DNA of 15,396 nucleotides from Prevotellaceae bacterium UBA711 (GTDB lineage: Bacteria > Bacteroidota > Bacteroidia > Bacteroidales > Bacteroidaceae), in contig DBLZ01000057.1 of NCBI GenBank assembly GCA_002297545.1, forward strand, positions 1-15,396, written 5' to 3'. The notes below the pieces were generated by a model. The model made no database searches. It saw only the letters and a list, made by a program, of their open reading frames with translations, and was not told where the DNA came from. Numbering within the stretch: position 1 is the first letter of the stretch; every line of letters begins with the position of its first letter. Below are positions 6,542 to 13,936 of the stretch, piece after piece. The translations under genes and the position numbers were made by a program.

Positions 6542-7723
6542 CTATCTGAGCCTATGAGTGATGAAGTGTCGGCGTACGTAGGCAAAGTAGAATGCTACGC
6601 CGAGGATATTGACAATAAAGGCGAACCAGAAGACGGCCGAGTAGCCTATGGCATGTATTATCATGCCGCCCAATACTACACCCAGTCCTACGCCGATGTC
6701 CCAGCAGGTCAGTTGTGAGGAGTTGGCCGTGCCACGTTTGTTGTTTGGGGCCAGATTGATGAACATTGTCTGCATGCCGGGCCATATGTGGCCGTTGCCC
6801 AGACCTATGATGAAGGCGGCTCCGTAAAAGCCTATCGGTTCTTTGACGGCAGCAAAGAGCAGGTAACCGAAGACGCTCACCAGAATGCCATGATTTACAT
6901 TTTCCACCACCTTGCCCTGTCTCAGCGTGCGTGCTCCTACAAGCCGTGACATGATGAGGCCTACGCACAGCACGGCAAACCATGCTCCAGTGCCTGTGCT
7001 CATGCCCAGTTCTTCCTTGCCGTAAATGGCCAGATAGGTGGCCAAGACACCATAAGAAAGTCCTATGCCAACCATTACCAACCCTTCGCTCCAGCCCTCA
7101 AGTAGAAAGAAACGGTCGAAGGACAGAGGAGATTTGTCGGGCAATATCTCCTTGACAGGGAAATGCACGCAACAGTTGATGGCCAGGCCTATTCCGGCTG
7201 TACAGAGGGCTATGACGAAGAGAGTATCATAGTTGCCTACATAATCATAAACCATGAGTCCGGCCGTGGGTGCTATGCTCGTGGCAAGATTATTGGACAG
7301 GCCGTAGTAGCCTATCCCCTCGGCTCGGCGCGATGATGGCAACACATCTATGGCACAGGTGCTGTTGGCCACGGTTACCGAACCCATGGGTGCTCCATGC
7401 AGCGTGCGCACCATGGTGAAAAGCGTCATGGTGCCAGCTATGAGATAACCTGCAAAGAAGGCAAAGAACAGGAAATAGCATGTCAGCAGAACTACACGCC
7501 GTGGATAACTGTCCACCAGAAATCCGGCAATGGGCCGCGCCAGTAAAGCTGTCAGCGTATATCCCGAAAGTACCAGTCCTATGGTGTCCTTGTCAGCCTG
7601 ATACGTGTCGCTTAGATACAGGGGCAGCAGGGGAGTGACAATCATGAAGGAGAAGAATATCATGAAGTTGGCCAGCCACACCTTCACGTAATTGGAGTTC
7701 CATAACCGTTCTGCTTGTTCCAT
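6542..7723 (-). CDS. MFS transporter
   Basis: 393 residues, about 12 hydrophobic helices, the usual size for a drug/sugar efflux member of the major facilitator superfamily. Motif A appears as GFLVDSYPRR (67-76) after helix 2. Helix 4 carries the RTLHGAPMG stretch (106-114). The loop and helix 5 read SSRRAEGIGYYGLSNNLA (130-147), ending in IAPTAGL (150-155), a pattern of the proton-antiport type. The second half holds GLGNGHIWPGMQTMF (about 305-320) and a C-terminal basic tail. The substrate cannot be told from sequence. The start at 7723 is the first ATG after the leader; the leader is AT-rich (ATTATATATAAT) with no Shine-Dalgarno. It is a single gene, divergent from the moxR operon, with a 292-bp shared upstream region. 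No good terminator is seen after its stop. Confidence 0.93.
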   Translation of the reverse strand: MEQAERLWNSNYVKVWLANFMIFFSFMIVTPLLPLYLSDTYQADKDTIGLVLSGYTLTALLARPIAGFLVDSYPRRVVLLTCYFLFFAFFAGYLIAGTMTLFTMVRTLHGAPMGSVTVANSTCAIDVLPSSRRAEGIGYYGLSNNLATSIAPTAGLMVYDYVGNYDTLFVIALCTAGIGLAINCCVHFPVKEILPDKSPLSFDRFFLLEGWSEGLVMVGIGLSYGVLATYLAIYGKEELGMSTGTGAWFAVLCVGLIMSRLVGARTLRQGKVVENVNHGILVSVFGYLLFAAVKEPIGFYGAAFIIGLGNGHIWPGMQTMFINLAPNNKRGTANSSQLTCWDIGVGLGVVLGGMIIHAIGYSAVFWFAFIVNILGVAFYFAYVRRHFITHRLR

Positions 7724-7781
7724 GATATCATTATATATAATGTATTGGCGATATGTTGCCCGCCAGTTTTGTTACAGGACG

Positions 7782-7789
7782 CAAAGTTA
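7782..7789 (-). promoter_or_regulatory. -7 box of the MFS gene promoter
   Basis: The minus strand reads TAACTTTG, a full TAnnTTTG match, 58 bases before the MFS start codon, predicting a leader of about 50 nt. No convincing -33 TTTG is present at 19-21 bases; one TTTG sits too close (4 bases away). The leader contains the AT palindrome just before the start codon. Confidence 0.5.
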
Positions 7790-7943
7790 CGGCAAAATGA
7801 TGAAATAACCTTGTGAAAATGGAGGAAAGGGTTTAATGCTAAGAGGTAACGTCAAGTTGTAAGTGCCGGGGAATAGTTTGCTTATGTGTTTAGGACAAAA
7901 AGCTGATTTAACACGCTTTATATTTTGAGTGGCACTTTTTAAT

Positions 7944-7971
7944 CTTTCCGTCTTTGCCATCTGTCGGAAAG
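7944..7971. promoter_or_regulatory. Inverted repeat across the moxR -33 box, possible operator
   Basis: CTTTCCG (7944-7950) and CGGAAAG (7965-7971) are exact inverted copies with a 14-base spacer. The -33 TTTG (7953-7956) lies in the spacer and the right arm ends 5 bases before the -7 box. A dimeric regulator bound here would touch the promoter directly. Could also be chance: 7-bp repeats are not rare. Confidence 0.4.
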
Positions 7972-7983
7972 TTGCTAACTTTG
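7953..7983 (+). promoter_or_regulatory. Promoter of the moxR-bat operon
   Basis: TTTG (7953-7956), a spacer of exactly 19 bases, then TAACTTTG (7976-7983). Both boxes and the spacing match the Bacteroidota primary-sigma promoter. Transcription should start around 7988-7991, giving a leader of about 25 nt. The leader ends in TAGGAG (8007-8012), an unusually good Shine-Dalgarno for this phylum, 3 bases before the moxR ATG. Confidence 0.85.
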
Positions 7984-8015
7984 CAAACAAATATATAAAC
8001 ACAACTTAGGAGAAG

Positions 8016-9008
8016 ATGAATAGCTTTGATATCCGTGCTCTGAATGAGCAGATAGAACGTCAGAGTGCCTTTGTGACCAACCTCCAAACTGGTATGGCAC
8101 AGGTGATTGTGGGACAGAAGCATTTGGTGGAGTCTCTGTTGATAGGTTTGCTGAGCGATGGCCATGTACTGCTGGAGGGTGTGCCCGGTCTGGCCAAGAC
8201 ACAGGCCATAAAGACCTTGGCTTCGTTGGTAGATGCAAAATTCAGCCGTATACAGTTTACTCCGGACTTGTTGCCTGCTGATGTTATCGGCACCATGATA
8301 TACTCGCAGAAGGAGGGAAGCTTTACCGTTGAAAAAGGTCCCGTGTTTGCCAACTTTGTGCTGGCTGATGAAATCAACCGTGCCCCGGCCAAGGTACAGA
8401 GCGCCTTGCTGGAGGCCATGCAGGAGCGTCAGGTTACTATAGGCAAGGAGACTTTTGCTCTGCCAAAGCCCTTTCTTGTATTGGCTACTCAAAATCCGAT
8501 AGAGCAGGAGGGTACTTATCCTCTGCCCGAGGCTCAGGTAGACCGTTTCATGCTGAAAGTGGTTATAGACTATCCCAAGTTGGATGAGGAAAAACTGATC
8601 ATTCGTCAGAATATCAAGGGCGAGTCTGCTTCCGTGACTCCCATCATGAGCACATCTGAGATTATGGAGGCGCGTGCTGTGGTTCGCCAGGTTTACTTGG
8701 ACGAGAAGATAGAGCAGTATATTGCTGATATTGTCTTTGCTACACGTTATCCGGAGAAATATGGTCTGAGCGACATAAAGGACTATATAGAGTTTGGCGC
8801 CAGCCCCCGTGCCAGCATCAATTTGGCTTTGGCTTCACGTGCATACGCCTTTATCAAGCGTCGTGGCTATGTTATCCCCGAGGATGTGCGTGCCGTGGCT
8901 CATGATGTGCTGCGTCATCGTTTGGGGCTGACCTATGAGGCAGAAGCCAATAATGTGACTCCGGAGGAGATTGTCAGCAAGATAATCAACAAGATAGAGG
9001 TGCCTTGA
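8016..9008 (+). CDS. moxR: MoxR-family AAA+ ATPase
   Basis: 330 residues, full length for the family. Walker A GVPGLAKT (55-62), Walker B VLADEINRAP (115-124), the MoxR signature QSALLEAMQERQVTIG (128-143), sensor 1 LATQNPIEQEGTYPL (156-170) and the arginine finger in EAQVDRF (172-178) are all present, followed by a sensor-2 helical lid with GASPRASINLAL. MoxR ATPases form cytoplasmic hexamers and are thought to fold or activate protein complexes together with vWA-domain partners, often encoded next door, as here. First gene of the operon; strong Shine-Dalgarno TAGGAG fixes the start. Its stop is 51 bp before the DUF58 gene. Nothing unusual in the sequence; family is certain, the client protein is unknown. 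Confidence 0.97.
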   Translation: MNSFDIRALNEQIERQSAFVTNLQTGMAQVIVGQKHLVESLLIGLLSDGHVLLEGVPGLAKTQAIKTLASLVDAKFSRIQFTPDLLPADVIGTMIYSQKEGSFTVEKGPVFANFVLADEINRAPAKVQSALLEAMQERQVTIGKETFALPKPFLVLATQNPIEQEGTYPLPEAQVDRFMLKVVIDYPKLDEEKLIIRQNIKGESASVTPIMSTSEIMEARAVVRQVYLDEKIEQYIADIVFATRYPEKYGLSDIKDYIEFGASPRASINLALASRAYAFIKRRGYVIPEDVRAVAHDVLRHRLGLTYEAEANNVTPEEIVSKIINKIEVP

Positions 9009-9059
9009 TGCCTATACGGCATATATTGGGATATACGAGAGTGCGAGAAGGAGTACACG

Positions 9060-9929
9060 ATGGAAACAAGTGAATTGCTAAAGCGCGTCAGGCAGATCGA
9101 AATTAAGACAAAGGGTCTGTCCAACAATATCTTCGCAGGCGAATACCATTCGGCATTCAAGGGCAGAGGTATGGCTTTCGCTGAGGTGCGTGAATATCAG
9201 TATGGCGACAACGTTCGCGATATAGAGTGGAACGTGACGGCCAGATTCAACAAACCTTTCGTGAAGGTCTTCGAAGAGGAGCGCGAACTGACGGTGATGC
9301 TCTGTGTGGACGTGAGCGGAAGTTTGGAGTTTGGTTCATGTGTACAGACCAAGCGTCAGATGCTGACCGAGATAGCGGCCACGTTGGCTTTCTCTGCCAT
9401 CCAGAACAACGACAAGATAGGTGTGTTGTTCTTCTCCGACCGTATAGAGAAGTTCATTCCTCCGAAGAAAGGGCGTAAGCATATCCTTTATATCATACGC
9501 GAATTGTTGGAGTTCAAGCCAGAGAGTGCACGCACGGACGTGGGACAGGCCGTAGAGTTCCTTACTTCGGCCATCAAGCGCAGGTGTACGGCCTTTGTAC
9601 TTAGCGATTTCATAGACGAGAAAGATTTCAGGCAGCCGCTTACCATTGCCAATCGCAAGCATGATGTTGTTGCCGTACAGGTTTATGACCGTCGTATAGC
9701 AGAACTTCCCAATGTGGGACTTATGCAGATACGTGATGCCGAGACGGGCATGGAAATGCTTGTGGACACAAGCAGTAAGAAGATACGCAATCAGCATGCC
9801 GCATGGTGGAAAATGCAACAGCATCGTCTGAGAGACATTTTCACACGTAGTGGCGTGGATAACATCAGCGTGCGTACAGATCAGAACTATGTCACCGCCT
9901 TGATGGGATTATTCAAGCAAAGGGCTTGA
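9060..9929 (+). CDS. DUF58 vWA-like protein of the bat operon
   Basis: 289 residues, no signal peptide or membrane helix, so probably cytoplasmic. The DUF58 signature is present as FKGRGMAFAEVREYQYGDN with RDIEWNVTARF just after (33-63). A vWA-like core follows with DVSGS (84-88) in the MIDAS position, ARTDVG (157-162) and LSDFID (181-186), which supply the Thr and Asp of a metal-ion site. DUF58 proteins are the standard companion of MoxR and a likely adaptor or substrate for it. AAGGAG (9048-9053) lies 6 bases before the ATG and confirms the start. The 51-bp gap to moxR has a small TGCC/GGCA hairpin but no terminator, so the two are co-transcribed. Confidence 0.94.
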   Translation: METSELLKRVRQIEIKTKGLSNNIFAGEYHSAFKGRGMAFAEVREYQYGDNVRDIEWNVTARFNKPFVKVFEEERELTVMLCVDVSGSLEFGSCVQTKRQMLTEIAATLAFSAIQNNDKIGVLFFSDRIEKFIPPKKGRKHILYIIRELLEFKPESARTDVGQAVEFLTSAIKRRCTAFVLSDFIDEKDFRQPLTIANRKHDVVAVQVYDRRIAELPNVGLMQIRDAETGMEMLVDTSSKKIRNQHAAWWKMQQHRLRDIFTRSGVDNISVRTDQNYVTALMGLFKQRA

Positions 9930-9983
9930 TGTAACTTACGGATGCGGATGACAAGGTAATAGGAGCAAACAATTGTCAGCACA

Positions 9984-11108
9984 ATGGGTGATACATATTA
10001 TATAATAGATAGACTCTGCACGTCAAGGTTCCGCAAGGCGTTGCTGATGTTGGTGGCGATGATATTGCCGGCCATGTCAGTTTTGCACGCTCAGGTGACT
10101 GTAAATGCCAAATTGGATAGTGTGCAGTTTTTTGTCGGGCAACAGGATGGATTGGAATTGCAGGTTACTATGCCTGTTGGCAAGACTTTGCAACTTCCCC
10201 CTTTCAAAAAGGGTATGGAGATTATTCCGGATGTGGAAATAGTCGATATGGATGCACCTGATACAGTACATATGAACGATGGCAAGATGTTGCAGGTTAC
10301 ACAACGTTATATCATAACGGCTTGGGACTCATCGTTCTACTACTTGCCGCCATTTGCCGTAAAGGTAGATACAACGATTTATGAGAGCAAATCCCTTGCC
10401 TTCAAGGTTTATACCTTGGATGTGGACACGCTTAATGCCGATAACTTTTTCCCTCCTCGCGACATAGAGCAGCTGGGGACCAGTTGGGAGGATTGGAAAG
10501 GAATATGTTATGCCTTGCTTCTGATACCCGTACTTGTCGGTATAATACTATTATTGAACTATCTCATTAAGCGAGGCAAACCTATCTTCCGTATTATACG
10601 TCGCAAGAAGAAGTTGCCTGCCCATCAGGTGGCTATCAGTGAGATAGAGCGTATAAAGGAACAACGTACCTGGGCAAAGGAGGACAGCAAGGAGTATTAT
10701 ACTTTGCTGACAGACACCTTGCGTACATATATTCAGGATCGATATGGTTTTAGCGCCATGGAGATGACCAGTACGGAGATAATAGAGCGCTTGATGCAGG
10801 ATACAGACCAAAAGAGTCTGGCCGAACTTAGGGAGATATTCCGTACGGCCGATCTTGTGAAGTTTGCCAAATGGACAACACAAATCAATGAGAACGATGC
10901 CAACCTGATGGCCGCTTTGCAGTATGTCAATGAGACAAAGGTAGAGGAAGATCCTAATGCTCAGCCCGAGCCCGAAGTCGTTAAGGAAACAGACAAGACC
11001 AGACAGATTCAAGTCAATATAATGCGTGGCCTGATTGGTCTGACTCTGTTGGGAATAGTTATAATAATAGGAGCAATAGCCATGCGCCTGTATGAAATGT
11101 ACTATTGA
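9984..11108 (+). CDS. Membrane protein with BatD-like N-terminus and DUF4381-like C-terminus
   Basis: 374 residues. A signal sequence (hydrophobic 19-35, cleavage probably after VLHA, before Q37) is followed by a periplasmic beta-rich domain (about 37-170) like one Ig-type unit of BatD. A membrane helix (173-195), a basic cytoplasmic segment FRIIRRKKKLP (202-212), a helical DUF4381-like region (212-300; YYTLLTDTLRTYIQDRYG at 238-255, then TSTEII), an acidic linker and a second membrane helix (348-370) come after. Proteins of this build lie between DUF58 and batA in many bat loci. It probably couples the cytoplasmic MoxR/DUF58 pair to the membrane Bat proteins; this is inference. ATG at 9984 has only a distant AGGAG, 20 bases off. 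It is separated by 6 bases from batA. Confidence 0.88.
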   Translation: MGDTYYIIDRLCTSRFRKALLMLVAMILPAMSVLHAQVTVNAKLDSVQFFVGQQDGLELQVTMPVGKTLQLPPFKKGMEIIPDVEIVDMDAPDTVHMNDGKMLQVTQRYIITAWDSSFYYLPPFAVKVDTTIYESKSLAFKVYTLDVDTLNADNFFPPRDIEQLGTSWEDWKGICYALLLIPVLVGIILLLNYLIKRGKPIFRIIRRKKKLPAHQVAISEIERIKEQRTWAKEDSKEYYTLLTDTLRTYIQDRYGFSAMEMTSTEIIERLMQDTDQKSLAELREIFRTADLVKFAKWTTQINENDANLMAALQYVNETKVEEDPNAQPEPEVVKETDKTRQIQVNIMRGLIGLTLLGIVIIIGAIAMRLYEMYY

Positions 11109-11114
11109 TGTGCC

Positions 11115-12116
11115 ATGATGCAATTCGATAACCCACTATACTTTCTGCTTCTGCTTCTGATTATACCTTATGTAGTATGGTATATCCTGAATCATAGAAA
11201 GACAACCCCTTCGCTGAAGATAAGTTCTGCAGCGGCTTTCCTCAAGGCCAAGCCAACGTGGAGAGTACGCTTGATACATCTTCCTTTCCTATTGACTATT
11301 GTGGCCTATGTCGCTATGGTATGTGCTTTGGCCCGGCCTCAGACTGCCAATTCTTGGAGCAATACCAGCGTGGAAGGTATAGACATAATGCTCTGTATGG
11401 ATGTCTCTACCAGCATGTTGGCCGAAGACCTTAAGCCCAACAGAGTACGTGCGGCACGTAATGTGGCCATAGAGTTCATCAATGGCCGCGAGAATGATAA
11501 TATCGGACTTACGGTCTTTGCCGGTGAGGCTTATACTCAATGTCCCATGACCATGGATCATGCAGCTTTGCTCAACCTTATGAACGGTTTGGACTGCAAC
11601 ATGGTTACAAGTGGTATGCTGGAGGATGGAACGGCAATAGGCATGGGTGTTGCAAATGCCATCACTCGCCTTAAGGACTCCAAAGCCAAGAGCAAGGTGA
11701 TAATCCTTCTTACCGATGGCACCAATAACCGTGGTGATATTTCTCCAGGTATGGCTGCCGATATAGCAAAGAGTATGGGCATAAGGGTTTATACTGTTGC
11801 CGTAGGAACCAATGGCACGGCACCTTATCCTATGACCGTCGGTGGACGCAAGGAATATGTCAATGTCCCTGTGGAGATAGATACAAAGATACTTTCACAG
11901 ATAGCGGAGAAGACAGATGCCCGTGCCTATCGTGCTACCAATACAGACAAGTTGTATGAAATATACGAGGAGATAGACAAATTGGAGAAGACAAAGATGA
12001 ACGTCCACAAGTTCTCCAAACGCTATGAAGCTTATCAGATGTTTGCCCTCGTCTCCTTTATCGCCTTGGCTTTGTCCGTACTGTTGAAGGCTACCGTATT
12101 GCGACGTCTTCCATAA
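11115..12116 (+). CDS. batA: BatA, membrane-anchored vWA protein
   Basis: 333 residues. Two N-terminal membrane helices (7-25 and 55-74) flank a short basic loop; the vWA domain follows and a third helix lies near the C-terminus (about 309-327). The MIDAS is complete: DVSTS (96-100), Thr in DGTAIG (171-176), Asp in LLTDGTNN (199-206). ALARPQ (71-76) just before the domain is the usual Bat signature. The vWA domain binds protein partners through a divalent metal and probably sits in the periplasm. In Bacteroides fragilis the bat genes were linked to aerotolerance. Two ATGs stand in tandem at 11115 and 11118, so the start is uncertain by one residue. Six bases after the preceding stop, so tightly co-translated. 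Confidence 0.95.
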   Translation: MMQFDNPLYFLLLLLIIPYVVWYILNHRKTTPSLKISSAAAFLKAKPTWRVRLIHLPFLLTIVAYVAMVCALARPQTANSWSNTSVEGIDIMLCMDVSTSMLAEDLKPNRVRAARNVAIEFINGRENDNIGLTVFAGEAYTQCPMTMDHAALLNLMNGLDCNMVTSGMLEDGTAIGMGVANAITRLKDSKAKSKVIILLTDGTNNRGDISPGMAADIAKSMGIRVYTVAVGTNGTAPYPMTVGGRKEYVNVPVEIDTKILSQIAEKTDARAYRATNTDKLYEIYEEIDKLEKTKMNVHKFSKRYEAYQMFALVSFIALALSVLLKATVLRRLP

Positions 12117-12154
12117 GCTACGATGAACCGATGTTAAGATAATGTTGAAAGCCT

Positions 12155-13198
12155 ATGTTTAGATTCGAGACTCCGGAATACTTATATCTCTTGTTGCTGC
12201 TGCCTGTTTTGGCTGTGGCACATTATCTGTGGATGCTTAGGAAGAAACGCAACCTCAAGCGTTATGGCGACCCTATTTTGTTGAAGCCATTGATGAAGGA
12301 TGTGTCTCGCCTTAGAACGGAAATCAAGTTCTGGCTGTTGCAGTTTTCTTTGCTGTTCCTCATCATTGCCTTGGCTCGTCCACAGTATGGCACCAAGGTG
12401 GAAACACGCAAGCGCAATGGCATTGAGGCCATTATCGCCATGGATATCAGCAACAGCATGCTGGCCGAGGATGTGCGACCCAATCGTCTGGAAAAGGCCA
12501 AGATGATGATTTCCAACCTTGTCGATAATATGGTGGACGACAAGATTGGTTTGGTCATCTATGCCGGACAGGCTTATGTACAGTTGCCCATCACCAGCGA
12601 TTATGTTTCCGCCAAGATGTTTCTGGAGACTATATCTCCATCGCAGATAGAGATGCAGGGTACGGATATTGCTGCTGCCATAGATATTGCAGCCAAGAGT
12701 TTTACCACTCAGCAAGGTGTTTCCCGTGCTATTTTCATCATTACCGACGGTGAGGATAACGAGGGTGGGGCAGTAGAGGCTGCACGTGCTGCTGCTCAAA
12801 ATGGCATACATGTCTATGTTCTGGGAGTCGGTGAACCTGCAGGAGCACCTATACCTGTTCCCGGAACCGGACGTTATATCATAGATAATGAGGGTAATAC
12901 TGTGATATCTCGATTGAACGAAGATATGTGCCGCGAGATTGCAAATGCGGGACAAGGTAACTATATCTACGTGGACAATAGCAGTTCGGCCCAGAAGAAG
13001 TTGAACAAATATGTGGAGAACCTTGGACGCACGGAGATGGAATCTTCTGTCTTTTCCGAATACGACGAGCAGTTCCAAGGCTTTATCCTCTTGTCACTCT
13101 TCTTCCTGCTGCTGGATGTATTCATATTGGAGCGCGAGAATCACGTCCTGCAGAGGTTTACATTCTTCTCCAAGAAGGAGAAATCATCGAAAGAATAG
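12155..13198 (+). CDS. batB: BatB, membrane-anchored vWA protein
   Basis: 347 residues with the same plan as BatA: helices at about 8-26 and 58-73, ALARPQYG (72-79), vWA domain with DISNS (97-101), Thr in MQGTDIAAAID (167-177) and Asp in IITDGEDNEGG (195-205), then a C-terminal helix (about 305-325) and a basic tail. BatA and BatB are paralogues and may form a heteromeric pair. The MIDAS residues are all intact, so metal-dependent binding is expected. The 38-bp gap after batA has no terminator; the ATG at 12155 has no clear Shine-Dalgarno. The next gene follows after 9 bases. Confidence 0.95.
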   Translation: MFRFETPEYLYLLLLLPVLAVAHYLWMLRKKRNLKRYGDPILLKPLMKDVSRLRTEIKFWLLQFSLLFLIIALARPQYGTKVETRKRNGIEAIIAMDISNSMLAEDVRPNRLEKAKMMISNLVDNMVDDKIGLVIYAGQAYVQLPITSDYVSAKMFLETISPSQIEMQGTDIAAAIDIAAKSFTTQQGVSRAIFIITDGEDNEGGAVEAARAAAQNGIHVYVLGVGEPAGAPIPVPGTGRYIIDNEGNTVISRLNEDMCREIANAGQGNYIYVDNSSSAQKKLNKYVENLGRTEMESSVFSEYDEQFQGFILLSLFFLLLDVFILERENHVLQRFTFFSKKEKSSKE

Positions 13199-13207
13199 AA
13201 AAAGGCT

Positions 13208-13936
13208 ATGAAACGACTGATTACATTGCTTTTCATGTTTTGTGTGTGTCTTGTGTCTGTGGATGCTCAGACTGCGCGTGACTATGTCCGCAGAGGCAAC
13301 CGTCTGATGACCGACACCGTCGGCGGCAAGGAGCTTTCGGAAAAGGCTATCGTTCAGTATAAGAAAGCATTAGAAAAGGACTCTACCATGGCCATAGCCA
13401 GGTACAATCTTGGCAATGCTCTCATACGTCAGAGCAAGGCGCAGGATGCATTGTCCGAGTATCGGGTGGCTGCCAAGTACAGCACCGACAAGCAGCAACT
13501 CTCTGACATATATCATAATATGGGGGTGCTGGCTCAGGCATCCAAGCAGTACGAACAGGCTGTGGCCTGCTATAAAGAGTCGTTGCGCAATGACCCCTCC
13601 AACAACGAAACGCGCTACAACTATGTCTTAGCTAAATGGCAACTGAAGAAACAGCAGGAGGAGAACAAAAACAACGAAGACAACAATGACAAGCAGGACA
13701 AGCAGGATAAGCAGGACAAACAGCAGCAGCAACAACAGCAACAGCAGTCCCAACAGGATGAACAGCAACAACAGGAGCAACCTCAACAACAGCAGCCCCA
13801 GGATAAGCAGGAGATGCCCAAGGAAACTGCCGAGCGTCTTTTGCAGGCTGCCATGAGGAATGAGAAGGAGACGCAGGAGAAGATGCAAAAGATGCAGAAG
13901 GAAGCTCCGCGCAGACGTTTGCAAAAGCAATGGTAA
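13208..13936 (+). CDS. batC: BatC, periplasmic TPR protein
   Basis: 242 residues. Signal peptide with cleavage after VDA (20). About three TPR units lie between 42 and 145 (YKKALEKDSTMAIARYNLGN, then YHNMGVLAQASKQYEQAVAC). A long hydrophilic Lys/Asp/Gln tract covers 145-203. The conserved C-terminal part begins near 204 and ends RRRLQKQW, the usual BatC ending, so the gene is complete. TPR domains serve as protein docking sites; BatC probably links the Bat vWA proteins in the periplasm. AAAGG lies a few bases before the ATG. The last codons overlap the likely batD start. Tandem repeats in the Gln tract make its length prone to slippage. Confidence 0.93.
   Translation: MKRLITLLFMFCVCLVSVDAQTARDYVRRGNRLMTDTVGGKELSEKAIVQYKKALEKDSTMAIARYNLGNALIRQSKAQDALSEYRVAAKYSTDKQQLSDIYHNMGVLAQASKQYEQAVACYKESLRNDPSNNETRYNYVLAKWQLKKQQEENKNNEDNNDKQDKQDKQDKQQQQQQQQQSQQDEQQQQEQPQQQQPQDKQEMPKETAERLLQAAMRNEKETQEKMQKMQKEAPRRRLQKQW
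13688..13747 (+). repeat. In-frame 9-bp tandem repeat and CAG/CAA tract in batC
   Basis: Four near-identical 9-base units (GACAAGCAG, 13688-13723) encode DKQ four times; the last unit runs into a CAG/CAA tract (13721-13747) encoding nine Gln. Every unit is a multiple of three, so gain or loss changes the linker length without a frameshift. Confidence 0.85.

Noticed and set aside
12182..13078. Open frame of 298 codons antisense to batB
   Set aside because: Mirror of the well-supported vWA gene; no motifs or start signals.
13628..13930. Leucine-rich minus-strand frame that looks like a membrane protein
   Set aside because: It is the reverse complement of the CAG/CAA and GAG codons of BatC, which produce Leu codons by chance.
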